Origin: Adiantum capillus-veneris
Taxonomy: Eukaryota > Streptophyta > Polypodiopsida > Polypodiales > Pteridaceae
Direction: 5' to 3'
Assembly: GCA_014529385.2 (NCBI GenBank)
Contig: CM043969.1
Span: forward strand, 30,400,946-30,464,945
Length of the DNA stretch: 64,000 nt
Below are positions 34,300 to 45,609 of the stretch, piece after piece. How positions within the stretch are numbered: the stretch's first letter is position 1; every line of letters starts with the position of its first letter. The position numbers and the translations under genes were made by a program. A model generated the notes under the pieces. That model ran no database searches. It saw only the letters and a list, made by a program, of their open reading frames with translations, and was not told the DNA's origin.

Positions 34300-34992
34300 A
34301 TGGGTAATGCCTGTAGTCTACTGAAAGGTGTTATAAACTTGGAGATGGGTAATGCCTCCAGTTTATGTGAGGGTGTTCAGAGTAAGTTTGATGATGAACA
34401 TGTTGCAAACCTTTTAAGGATGTTCCAGACTCCTCCACAACGCAGCATTGTGTTTGCATGGGATGCATCAGACCAATGGTTATGGTTAACCACTAGGACA
34501 TATAGAGGTAAGATTAGCATGGAGATAAAAGTTAAGGAGCCATGGATAGACAAATTATTGATAGAATGCAAGAATGGAGACCTCATTCCCAATTTGGTGC
34601 AAATTTTTACAAATCGTATATCCTCTCTTTGGAGAGAGGTGAGTGAATTACGCTTGTACTTAAGCCGCAAGGTATGTGGCTTACTATCAACATCAAAAAA
34701 GACAGTCGACATGTTTGAGCACACCCAAGAGGAGCATGATATGCTTGCTGGTGTTTCCAGTTGTGACAGTAAGAAAGATTTTGAAGACAACTGGAGCTCA
34801 CCACACCAACAAGGCGGCCATATATGGTGGATTCTTGGCACACTCTTGGGAATCATAATTTTCTTTGCAAGAGCCAAGATGCTCATTTTTCCTCTCGCTA
34901 CTAGTGTATACAAATTTGGTCCTATTTGGAATGCAAATTTTATTGTTCAGACACTGCAGATAATGATCCTATTCTGCACTTGGGATCCATGA
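34300..34992 (+). CDS. Unrecognised ORF of element B with one membrane segment
   Basis: Intact frame; the first ATG is at 34300 (about 230 residues) and the frame is open from about 34225. I do not recognise the family. Visible features are a short internal duplication near the N-terminus (LEMGNA appears twice), a charged central part, and a strongly hydrophobic segment near residues 183-205 (WWILGTLLGIIIFFA), which looks like a single transmembrane helix followed by a short tail. It lies where pol or an envelope-like gene would sit, downstream of gag and upstream of the polypurine tract. It could be an envelope-like protein, a remnant of captured host sequence, or a chance frame; its intactness in a decayed element is notable. 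Confidence 0.4.
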   Translation: MGNACSLLKGVINLEMGNASSLCEGVQSKFDDEHVANLLRMFQTPPQRSIVFAWDASDQWLWLTTRTYRGKISMEIKVKEPWIDKLLIECKNGDLIPNLVQIFTNRISSLWREVSELRLYLSRKVCGLLSTSKKTVDMFEHTQEEHDMLAGVSSCDSKKDFEDNWSSPHQQGGHIWWILGTLLGIIIFFARAKMLIFPLATSVYKFGPIWNANFIVQTLQIMILFCTWDP

Positions 34993-35533
34993 GGACACGG
35001 GCATAAAGTTCTGGAAGCCATGGGCTTCCTATTTTATCAGCCCGCACTATTCCAAGGAACAAGCTATCATTCGGACCTGTTGCACATTCATGGATATCCT
35101 AGAAATCTCACCAATGGCCAAATGGAATGGCTAGTTTAGAAGGCAACTCGATATCGGCTCCTATGGATCAGCTGAAGAAGAATCAAAGGTAGAGCTAGAG
35201 GCATGAATGCCTCTAGCCAAAAGAGGATGGCTAATGATAGCCGGTTTTCAAAAATCAAGAAAGAAAACAAAAAAGTTTATTTTTTCTCTGTCCGAAGCAC
35301 GGAAACACCTAGCTTGTCACACCCCCCTCACCCCCTCAACCAAGATGTGATGCCTGGTTTTCGGAGCCTAGCTGCCAGAACCAACCCCAATCGAGGAGGG
35401 AGCATAATACAAGGAAAACAATAATTTTTTTTTTTAAAACATACACCACCACCCCTTCCATGCTTGCATGTAGTGGGCCGCCTCTTAGCTTTGGCCACAC
35501 TCACTCCATCCCTCATCCATTATCACCATAGGA

Positions 35534-35572
<39 letters not shown>

Positions 35573-35639
35573 CTCCGTCAACCCACTATCTCTCTCTCTT
35601 CCCCTTGTTCCTGTGTCACCAAGCCCAATGCTTCTCTCT

Positions 35640-35676
<37 letters not shown>

Positions 35677-35832
35677 AACACACGTACACATACACACACA
35701 CCACACCACTTCCTCCCTCTCCCCATTACTCACTCCCACCCTCTCTATCTCTTTCCCCTCGGCCAACCCGCAGGCGCAGGACAAAACACACACTCTCTCT
35801 CTATCTCTCTCTCTCTATACACACACACATAC

Positions 35833-35872
<40 letters not shown>

Positions 35873-36032
35873 CCTCCCCTCGACCCCCCCGCTTGCTACG
35901 TCCTCTCTCTTCCCCTCGTTCTCCTCTCTCTCCCCCTTGTTCTGTGTAGCCAAACAAGCCAAGCACGTAAGAAAATTATCAAATATATACTAAATATACT
36001 TTTCTCTCTCTCGTTCCCACACACACTCTGGT

Positions 36033-36115
<83 letters not shown>

Positions 36116-36116
36116 G

Positions 36117-36165
<49 letters not shown>

Positions 36166-36175
36166 CATACACTAC

Positions 36176-36251
<76 letters not shown>

Positions 36252-37247
36252 ACACACCCACATACCCTCACTCCAACCTCACCCTCTCCCGCTCCCTTTC
36301 TATACACACTCACATGCACATACATACACGAGTAGCACACATTCAAACACTCACTGGTACATGAACATAAACACACAGTACACGCACGCATATACGCACC
36401 CACAAAACAGGCAAAAAATGAAGGAGTTTGACGTCGACACCCAACACAAAATAAGGAGGATGGTCAAATCATGCGATAGCGACACAAAATCAAGAAGTGA
36501 CGCCGAATCCATGTTCCAGGCGGCCCCGAAGAACGGGCTACACTGACGCACCGGCGAGGTCCGCCATTTACCGGCATCTCGTCCACGAGGCATCTCCGTA
36601 GTAACATCCGAAGGGTATTATTATTTTTCGGTTTCAAGCCAAAAATCTTGTATAAAAAACCCATTATAAATTGCCACCTCTCTCTAGGTGATGGTCACAA
36701 AGGCCCACCTAAGAGATATCATTTAAAAAATTCTCCTAAGACAAAGCAAGGGTCAACTATCTGGGACCCAACTCCTTGCTTTGTCTCTCTTGATTAGGGC
36801 CCTAACCTAATTAGATGATCCTGAACTAATGCAACCCGCACCTATAAAAGGGCACAGAGAGGTCACTATCAAGGGGAGGGACTTGCAACACTTGCAAAAG
36901 GAGGGGAAGGGGATTTTGGGAGCGCACTCTGGGAGAGTGATGTAGCATTTTGGGGTGCGGCACTTGAGCACTGGGTCTTGGGAAGTTAGTACTATGAGAA
37001 GGAAGCTATGCACACACCCTGACTGCAAGGGTCGCCAAACATAAGAGTAGAACCTCCGTGTATATGAAATTTCCTCTAGAGAACGCACTATAGGCTCTCT
37101 TTCTCTCACTATCTCTCTCTATCACCACAACCGCCATTTTGCCATAGCTAAGGTTTTTGTAAATATTGCATTGAATCAAGTTTACCTCACCCCCAGGGGT
37201 TTTCACCACCTATGTCTGTCTGTGTGTGTGTGTGTGCGCGCACACGC

Positions 37248-40200
37248 TGTCGGGGGATAATTGTGCGAAAGGTGAGCCGGGAAGGCACCGAGCCCCTGGC
37301 TGTGAGAGGTGTGGGGTAAGAGATGCAATAGGCACAATTAACAAGACATAGCTCAAAAAAAACGGTACTCTTAATTCTAGTTAATCCATAGCAGTCATCA
37401 TTAATCAATCGTTAATGGAGGCTTAATGCTCCTTACAAGATGAATCCTGGCTTAAACCAGGTGCTAATCAAGGAAAGTGATAATGACCTGCTTAATACTT
37501 CCTTCTGCTTCTGCTAATGAATTGAGATTAGGCATTGGCTCCGTTCCATGATCCTGCAGGCTTCAATTCCTTAGTTGCTTTAATCCGTGACAAGATTTTT
37601 GCTCAAGCTTCGATCCCCATCTTCCTTGCTTGCATGCCTTGTCGAAAACTAGCTCGAGAGATTAGGCTTGATATTAGATCTTGGGTTATGGCTTCGAGTT
37701 AATAGGCTTAATCCGGCTTAAGATCGCTTAGAGAGTAGGTTATTGGAAGATTATGAGCTTAAGCTTGAGGATTCGAATAAGGTTTTTATGGTGTACGAGG
37801 TTAAGAGCGGATTAAAGATAGCTTATGAGGTTTCGATTAGGCTAATGAAAGCTTAAGAACTTCTTATTCTTCTCCCAGATAGAGAGTGCTCAAGTGAAAT
37901 GAGGAGAAGGCTTTCCCCGCTTCAAGAGCTTGAGAGCTCTTGTTTATCAAGAAGGTTTTGAGCTTAAGGAGCTTGAAGGCATGAGGAGGATTAGCATCGG
38001 CTTGAAGGTATATCATGAGGAGGATTAGCATAGCTTATGAGGAGGTTAGCATCTAATAAGGTGATCATGAGGAGGATTCGCCTAGCTTAAGAGGAGGTCA
38101 TCATCCCAAAAATACACACGAGAATGCCCTCAATAGAGGCCCTTTTCCCCTTGTTATAAGTTGCATGAGTCATGCTAAGAATAGCCTACCCATTAGTGAT
38201 GTCGCTAATGGGTAGCTGACGTGGCGCGGGAAGTGGTCCTATGACGTGGTAGGGCGAGTTGGACTGGCTCAGAAACCAGCGCCGCTGGTGCCGAATCGAA
38301 GCACCAAGGGCTCCTCTGCAATTTCTCCTTCTTCGCCCAAGCCGTCCGAGGCCCGAGCCGGCCTGCGCGAACGGTTCTTCCCCTCCTCGCTGCCTGCGGC
38401 TTTGCTGTGCGCCATTCTTTTGTTTTCTTTACACCCTATATAATTAGGGTGCCCATTATCTTAAGTGGGTGGGTGGCCATTAAGTTGTGGCTCTTGGGCG
38501 GCCGGTCGGCCGTAATGGGCTTGCTAGGTGGCTTGGCTTAGTCGGGCTCCACATTAGGCATACATATCGGTTTAGTGCATTGCTAAGTTTCCCAATGGCG
38601 GCATCCGGGCACACTTTACCGGCCATGCAATGAGTTAGCCCACATTAAGCATACATACCGGCAAGGCATTGGTAGCATTCGACACACTTACCGGCCATGA
38701 AGTGTCGGCTAAGGCATTGTCAAGCACAACATTTTGTATACATTCCGGCCAAGCAGTGCCTAGCACGACATATGGTATATAATGACAATGTCATCGTGAA
38801 TTTTACTGCCCATACTAGTATCTCGTATAATGCCAAAACTACCCAGCTAGCAGCCGGCAATTGTCATCGGCCTCAAGCCTTATTATCTGATCAAGCGGAA
38901 ATCTGCCTGACGAGCTGTAAATCCCTGTAGACCTCTCAATCTGCATAAAATGCATACAAATCTTGATGAGGAGGCCAAAATTCCCAGATGGCACCCTGAC
39001 CGAGCCGACCGGACTGGTACGGAGCCGACCCCCAGTGAATCTTTAACGGCTAATATCTTGGCGACCGGGACTCCGATCACTGATTTGAAAGGACCGACGC
39101 GCTCCACAAAGTCAGCACTTCAGGCCCGTGCATCCACTTCATCTCTGTCATCTCAGCTGTAATTGCCCAATCCGGTACAGATCTGCTACTGACTTAACTT
39201 AACACTAGAATGGTAACCTAACAGGACATAAAAGTGTCCTTTCAGGGTTTTGGGAAAAAATTCCAAAACAATAGTAGATCCACTCATTTTGAAAAATCCT
39301 TTCATGAGCTTATAGTTCAAAAACTACTACATATGGAAAAAATGAGAAACTTGTAATGTTTCTCATCCCTTGGTCACTACAAGCCTCCAAAGTTGATGGA
39401 CCAGTGCATTTTGCCCGAAACAACAATTTCTTACGTTTGATTGCATATAGATAAGAGTGGGATTTTTTTTAGGACATGAGATAAAATGCCCCGTTAACTT
39501 CAGTGGATTGGTGACCAACACATATGGTTGCTTTTACCTCACCAAATGTTTTTTGGGCAAAAAAAATAGGTACAAAAAAGTTGCATTTTTGCCATTCTGC
39601 GAACCTATCATCAAAGTTTCTATAGTCACACTTAATACAAATACTATATACATGTTTTCTTAGTTCCCTTTGGGCCTTTGGATTCAAAAGGATCCATGGA
39701 GCATTTCAAAAGGATAATGAATCTCTTACAATTGGAACTTTGGGGGCAATGATAAAGTGCTAAATACAGCAAACATGAAAAAACTGGGTTTAGCATTATG
39801 ACCTCTAGAAACCCATAGAAACTACTCAATATCTAGCCAGGTTTGTTGTCTATCATTAGATATGGTTACTACCTACAAAATGCACACAATTGGCCTAAGA
39901 AACTAGCAATATTGAGAAAGTTATACTTGCTACTCTAAAATGTATCTTATTCTTCCAACAATCAAAAAACGCAACCATCATCATATACTATGCTATATAG
40001 CATATTAGGTCCCCCAAAACTCAAGGAAGATTACCTTTATGTTATACATTACACTTACACAATAAAAATTGAGTTTGGATATCAAGAAAGCCACCAAAAA
40101 AATCATAAAAGTGCTAATTTTGGCCAAAAAAAAAAGGATTATGCAATTCTTGTAAATTGGTCATAACTTTCAATTTTAACACTTAGCTCTCCCTACAAGC

Positions 40201-40811
40201 ATCAAAACATGTTGAGAACTATGAAGGCCTAACCTCTAGCCATCTAAACCTCACAAACATGAAGTTTAGAGTGGTATAGTTGCCAAAAATTGAAAAAAAA
40301 CCAAAAACAGGACCCTTTTTCACACAGTTTAGGTTCAAAAATGTTGTGTAAGAGTAAGGTTAATGGTAAGATTGATACTTTTAAAAAAATGCTAAGCTTT
40401 TTTTAGCTTATAAGGCAACTTTGTGGATATATAATTCAAGAAAAATGGTCACTTAACAGGACACAAAAGTGTCCAAGGACATAAAAGTGTCCTGTTACCA
40501 TTCTAGTGTTAAAACTGTCATAACTTCTTACCCATAGCTCCGATTGACGAGCTGTAAAGACAGGCATGTAGAGATTTTGAGTACTTCAGCTTGGATTAAT
40601 AAAACCCCAGCTATGACCACTTCAATAATACTCATTGTTTAGCATTACCAAGACATCTTCTGACCCTTAGAGCCGCATCTGGCACACTTTCAGCTTAAAA
40701 ACTGGCTTGTTAGCAAGCCCTTATAACTACTGATTAATCCTGTAAGCTTCAAATAAACTTGATTGGCTTCCTTTGCTCATTTTTTTGTCATAGGAGCGGA
40801 GCGGCACGACA
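37248..40811 (-). repeat. Element C 3' LTR with nested TIR element
   Basis: Matches 43355-45609 closely from end to end except for the insertion at 39203-40508. It includes a GGAGGATTAGCAT-type minisatellite at about 37990-38090. Its short frames, including 38246-38447, are repeated in the other LTR and are not host genes. Confidence 0.88.
39203..40508. mobile_element. 1.3-kb TIR element, non-autonomous, in element C LTR
   Basis: 1306 bp with perfect 15-bp terminal inverted repeats CACTAGAATGGTAAC. The empty site is preserved in the other LTR (CAACTTAAAACTG near 45301-45313). It shows that TTAA was duplicated (39199-39202 and 40509-40512); because the inverted repeat extends into TTAA, a TA duplication cannot be excluded. 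Palindrome-like GGACATAAAAGTGTCC motifs sit inside both ends. The interior is AT-rich, with no transposase. It is a family with the copy at 45958-50118. The superfamily is not assigned: the ends look CACTA-like, but TTAA does not fit that group's 3-bp duplication. Confidence 0.85.
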
Positions 40812-40828
40812 TTCACCCCCTCTGAACC
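40812..40828 (-). promoter_or_regulatory. Element C polypurine tract
   Basis: Minus strand AGAGGGGGTGAA abutting the LTR, matching element A's tract; the next 25-30 bases are also conserved between the two elements. Confidence 0.75.
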
Positions 40829-41379
40829 TGCACAGCCTCCGGTTTGTGCCAACCGGTCTTCGAGCTGCATCTTATATAAATACCTTAAGCTACTTGTCAA
40901 CAAGCTCACGTGGTTGATAAAGCTATGTAAAACAAAAATAAGGTGTAAACCATAACATCAAGAGTCTAAGTCAATTATCTGGTAGCTGTCCCATCACAAA
41001 TCTTTGAACCGTAGTGGTCGTATCTCCAAAGCATGCAATTATGAAAATCTGTTTAGTGAACCCCGCCAAACTCAAGTGCTCTACTTATGCACACGGCTTG
41101 ACCATCAGCTCTCTTTAAGAAACCATGTCAAGCTCAAGTATGCCTTACTCTGTCTACACACGGAGTGGTTGTCAAGTCCTTTACTTCAAGTTTTGGTAGC
41201 AAAACCATCTCTAAAGATGTGAAGATACTATAACAATTGTCCAAGATGTCAACTGGAAGCTAGCCATGTAAGCTTATTGATCATATAATTGAAAACACGT
41301 CTGTCTTAGCATATATCCAAAAACAAATCTACTGCCAAGTAACCTGCTACAAGAAAATAAATGAAGTCTCTGAATCTGC

Positions 41380-42780
41380 AAGTTGCTCTTCAATAGCTCC
41401 CAGGATCAAATGGGATAATAAGGAATTGCCCCAATAGTGGAGCAGCATAATATCCACATAAGTACACACATTCTGAATCAGATAAATTCAAGAATTTCTT
41501 CTCCAAATATGCTATACCAGGATCTAGCAGAAAGAAACCACCATGTAGACCCAAAAATACCCATCCATAATGTACCTGTTTTTGAAGGTCTTTCGAATCA
41601 CCTGGATCAAATACCATTAAAATCACATAGCATTGATGGCCTCCGCAATATACTAGAGCTTCACCTGAAGCATAGTGCAACAGTCACATCTCATAAACTT
41701 TTGGTAACTTAAGGTCGTTACTAGCAAGAATCAAAGAATTTTGACTCCCTTTAACTGGTAGCCAAGACATCACTGACATAAGAATTAGGAATAATATCCA
41801 AATCCAGCCACATTTGGCACATTTCCCAAAGAAATGAAAAATCTTGAGCACTTTATGCATTATCAGGGATGATTTACATCATCACCCCCTCTAGCTTCAC
41901 AGCCATTACGAAAAGTCTTAGGACTTTCTGGACCTGTATCATTAGAGAGATTTTTACCTGGCTTTTGAGGTTGATAATGAATAATAGCTTTGTCCTGAAA
42001 ATATTCATCCAGAAAATCCGTGGGAAAATCATCCTTGGAAGTCTTTGCATTCTTCAAAGCTATAAGAGTTGGCTCCTCTTGTAGCCCATAAATAAGCATA
42101 GATGTACAATCCATGTCAATATCCTGCTCACAATCAACATAATGTAGGCAATCTTCAATATCGCCCTCTGCTTCCTCATCTGCATCCATGATACTTAGCA
42201 AGCCATAATAACTTAAAAAAGATTCATCAGGCACCCCTTCTGAAGGGGTACATGCATCACAATGCTCTTCCAAACTGCTATAACCTTCTTCTTCAGCTTG
42301 GGCCAAAAACCCATCAATTATGGAATCTGCTTCTGTGATAATTGAATCGGTAAACATATTGCCAGAAGCAACCATAAGCTCATTGACATTAATCTTGTGT
42401 TAGGTTCACAGTCTCGCCCACTTCATCAGCTATTGCATGTATAATAGACTTGTTTATGCAATCATCTGCAATAAATCTGCTACCCTGCTCAGCTATAGGG
42501 CCGATAGAACCATTAAAAGCCTGTAGTAGCTCATCTTCTTGATAAACTTGTTGAGAGCATCCCTTGCCAAGGCCATTAGCTTGTAAAAATTTTGGTGTAC
42601 AATCTAGCTCTTCACTAGAACCATTATTTGAAGTAACTTCCATGCGAGAAATCTTTGAAAAAAATTCATACACTTGTGTTTCAACAGTAAATTCATCATG
42701 TACCTTTGCTTGGTTGCCTAAAATATGGTCCTTTGAAGTTGAATCTGCTTTTTCCAAAGCTGTATTTGCATTGGCTTGAC
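41380..42780 (-). pseudogene. Element C acidic internal frames, function unknown
   Basis: Minus-strand frames 42757-42389 and 42375-41863, and the less convincing 41680-41390. The first two are rich in Asp and Glu and have no domain I recognise; no protease or polymerase motif is present. They may be a diverged continuation of the gag-like ORF that follows a stop near 42810, or filler sequence as often found in non-autonomous elements. Confidence 0.4.
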
Positions 42781-42823
42781 TTCTTGCAGAAATATGGTCC
42801 CAAAATTGATCATAATTAAGGAA

Positions 42824-43310
42824 CTACATATGGTCACCTTCTTCTTTATAGAAAATAATCTGGCTTTGTTCATTAATCTCCTTCATCGTTAACTCGATAA
42901 TTCTTGAGCTTTCATGAACAAACCCTTCTGCAAAATAATTCCACTGTGTGGGGTATGTCTCTGCCAGTTCTCGAACCTTGTCTTTAAACTCGGAGGTTAC
43001 AACTTCTTCAAAGGTCGAAATCATCCGATCTGCTGGAATTCCTCGGCTCTTCATCTCCGCTTCATAGCATGCAAGCAGTCCATCTGGATCATGCCCTTGA
43101 AAAATCCCATACTGCTCATGCACAACATCAAGTGCCATCTCCATTGCAAAATCAATCTGCTTTTTCATCTTCATAGCTTTTACTTCTTGCAAGCATCCTT
43201 GAACTAAGCTCAACATTTTTGGCAGATCTGCTGCTGCTGCTAGATTTTTGTCCAATCTGTTCAGGTTGTAATCTTCAATAAACTACTTCAATTCTGCTGG
43301 AATGTCCATC
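42824..43310 (-). pseudogene. Element C gag-like N-terminal domain
   Basis: The minus-strand frame ending at 42824 is open from about 43310; no good ATG decides the start. Residues with the pattern F-x-G-x-D, L..Y..EM, FE.VV..E..D.(V/I)R and a following Trp line up with the capsid N-terminus of element A (13500-13350). It is the only protein-level match between C and A. The domain could allow co-assembly with A's particles, which is inference. Confidence 0.6.
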
Positions 43311-43331
43311 GTGACCTCCCACCCTGGCTCG

Positions 43332-43350
43332 TTTCACGTCGGGTTCACCA
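43332..43350 (-). promoter_or_regulatory. Element C primer-binding site
   Basis: Minus strand TGGTGAACCCGACGTGAAA, four bases inside the LTR. It is the same site as element A's with two changes near its 3' end. Confidence 0.7.
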
Positions 43351-43354
43351 AGAA

Positions 43355-45609
43355 TGTCGGGGGATAATTGTGCGAAAGGTGAGTTGGGAAGGCACCGAGC
43401 CCCTGGCTGTGAGAGGTGTGGGGTAAAGAGATGCAGTAGGCACAATTAACCAGACATAGCTCAAAACAAACGGTACTCTTAATTCCAGTTAATCCACAGT
43501 AGTCATCATTAATCAATCGTTAATGGAGGCTTAATGCTCCTTACAAGATGAATCCTGGCTTAAACCAGGTGCTAATCAAGAAAAGTGATAATGACCTGCT
43601 TAATACTTCCTTCTACTTCTGCTAATGAATTGAGATTAGGCGTTGGATCAGTTCCATGATCCTACATGCTTCAATTCCTTACTTGCTTTAATCCGTGACA
43701 AGATTTTTGCTCAAGCTTCGACCCCCATCTTCCTTGCTTGCATGCCTTGTTGAAAACTAGCTCGAGAGATTAGGCTTGATATCAGATCTTGGGTTATGGC
43801 TTCAAGTTAATAGGCTTAATCCGGCTTAAGAGCTCTTAGAGAGTAGGTTATTGGAAGATTATGAGCTTAAGCTTCAGGATTCGAATAGGGTTTTTATGGT
43901 GTACGAGGTTAAGAGCAGATTAAAGATGGCTTATGAGGTTTCGATTAGGCTAATGAAAGCTTAAGAACTTCCTATTCTTCTCCCAGATAGATAGTGCTCA
44001 GAGTGAAATGAGGAGAAGGCTTTCCCCACTTCAAGAGCTTGAGAGCTCTCGTTTATCAAGAAGGTTTTCAGCTTAAGGAGCTTGAAGGCATGAGGAGGAT
44101 TAGCATTGGCTTGAAGGTATATCATGAGGAGGATTAGCATAGCTTATGAGGAGGTTAGCATCTAATAAGGTGATCATGAGGAGGATTCGCCTAGCTTAAG
44201 AGGAGGTTATCATCCCAAAAATACACACGAGAATGCCCTCAAGAGAGGCCCTTTTCCCCTTGTTATAAGTTGCATGAGTCATGCTAAGAATAGCCTACCC
44301 ATTAGTGATGTCGCTAATGGGTAGCTGACGTGGCGCAGGAAGTGGTCCTATGATGTGGCAGGTTGAGTTGGACTGGCTCAGAAACCAGCACCGCTGGTGC
44401 CGAATCGAAGCACCAAGGGCTCCCCCGCAATTTCTCCTTCTTCGCCCAAGCCGTCTGAGGCCCAAGCAGGCCTGCGCGAACGGTTCTTCCCCTCCTCGCT
44501 GCCCTCGGCTCTGCTGTGCGCCATTCTTTTGTTTTCTTTACACCCTATATAATTAGGGTGCCCATTATCTTAAGTGGGTGGGTGGCCATTAAGTTGTGGC
44601 CCTTGGGCGGCCGGCCTTAATGGGCTTGCTAGGTGGCTTGGCTTAGTCGGGCTCCACATTAGGCATACATATCGGTTTAGTGCATTGCTAAGTTTCCCAA
44701 TGGCGGCATCCGGGCACACTTTACCGGACATGCAATGAGTTAGCCCACATTAAGCATACATACAAGCAAGGCATTGGCAGCATTCGGCACACTTATCGGC
44801 CATGCAGTGTCCGCTAAGGCATTGTCAAGCACAACATTTTGTATACATTCCGGCCAAGCAGTGCCTAGCACGACATGTGGTATATAATGACAATGTCATC
44901 GTGAATTTTACTGCCCATACCAGTATCTCGTATAATGCCAAAACTACCCAGCTAGCAGCCGGCAATTGTCATCGGCCTCAAGCCTTATTATCTTATCAAG
45001 CGGAAATCTGCCTAACGAGCTGTAAATCCCTGTAGACCTCTCAAGCTGCATAGAATGCATACAAATCCTGATGAGGAGGCCAAAATTCCCAGATGGCACC
45101 CTGACCGAGCAGACCGGACTGGTACGGAGCCGGCCCCTAGTGAATCTTTAACGGCTAATATCTTGGCGACCGAGACTCCTATTCACTGATCTGAAAGGAC
45201 CGATGCGCTCCACAAAGTGAGCACTTCAGGCCCGTGCATCCACTTCATCTCTATCATCTCAGCTGCAATTGCCCAATACGGTACAGATCTGCTACTGACT
45301 CAACTTAAAACTGTCATAACTTCTTACCCGTAGCTCTGATTGACGAGCCGTAAAGACAGGCATGGAGAGCTTTTTGAGTACTTCAGCGTGGATTAATAAA
45401 ACCCCAGCTGTGACCACTTCAATAATACTCATTGTCTAGCATTACCAAGACATCTTGTGACCCTTAGAGCCGCATCTGGCACACTTTCAACTTAAAAACT
45501 TGCTTGTTAGCAAGCCCTTATAACTATTGATTAATCCTGTAAGCTTCAAATAAACCTGATTGGATTTCCTTTGCTCATTTTCTTGTCATAGGAGCGAAGC
45601 GGAATGACA
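43355..45609 (-). repeat. Element C 5' LTR
   Basis: 2255 bp, starts TGTCGGGGG and ends GGAATGACA. It keeps the unoccupied site of the TIR element, which makes it the reference for that insertion. Confidence 0.88.

Larger units (their letters stand above)
37248..45609 (-). mobile_element. Element C: non-autonomous relative of element A
   Basis: Minus-strand LTR element inserted in element B's 3' LTR. Right (5') LTR 43355-45609; left (3') LTR 37248-40811, longer because it carries a 1.3-kb insertion. LTRs start TGTCGGGGG and end GACA. The internal 2.54 kb has a gag-like ORF and further acidic frames but no protease, RT, RNase H or integrase. Primer site, polypurine tract with its flank, and LTR heads all resemble element A. 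The flanks ACGC and GCGC match at 3 of 4 bases, a possible 4-bp target duplication. Confidence 0.85.

Noticed and set aside
38246-38447. A Pro/Ser/Ala-rich frame, repeated at 44350-44556, that might be a host gene pair.
   Set aside because: Both lie at the same position in the two LTRs of element C; they are LTR sequence.
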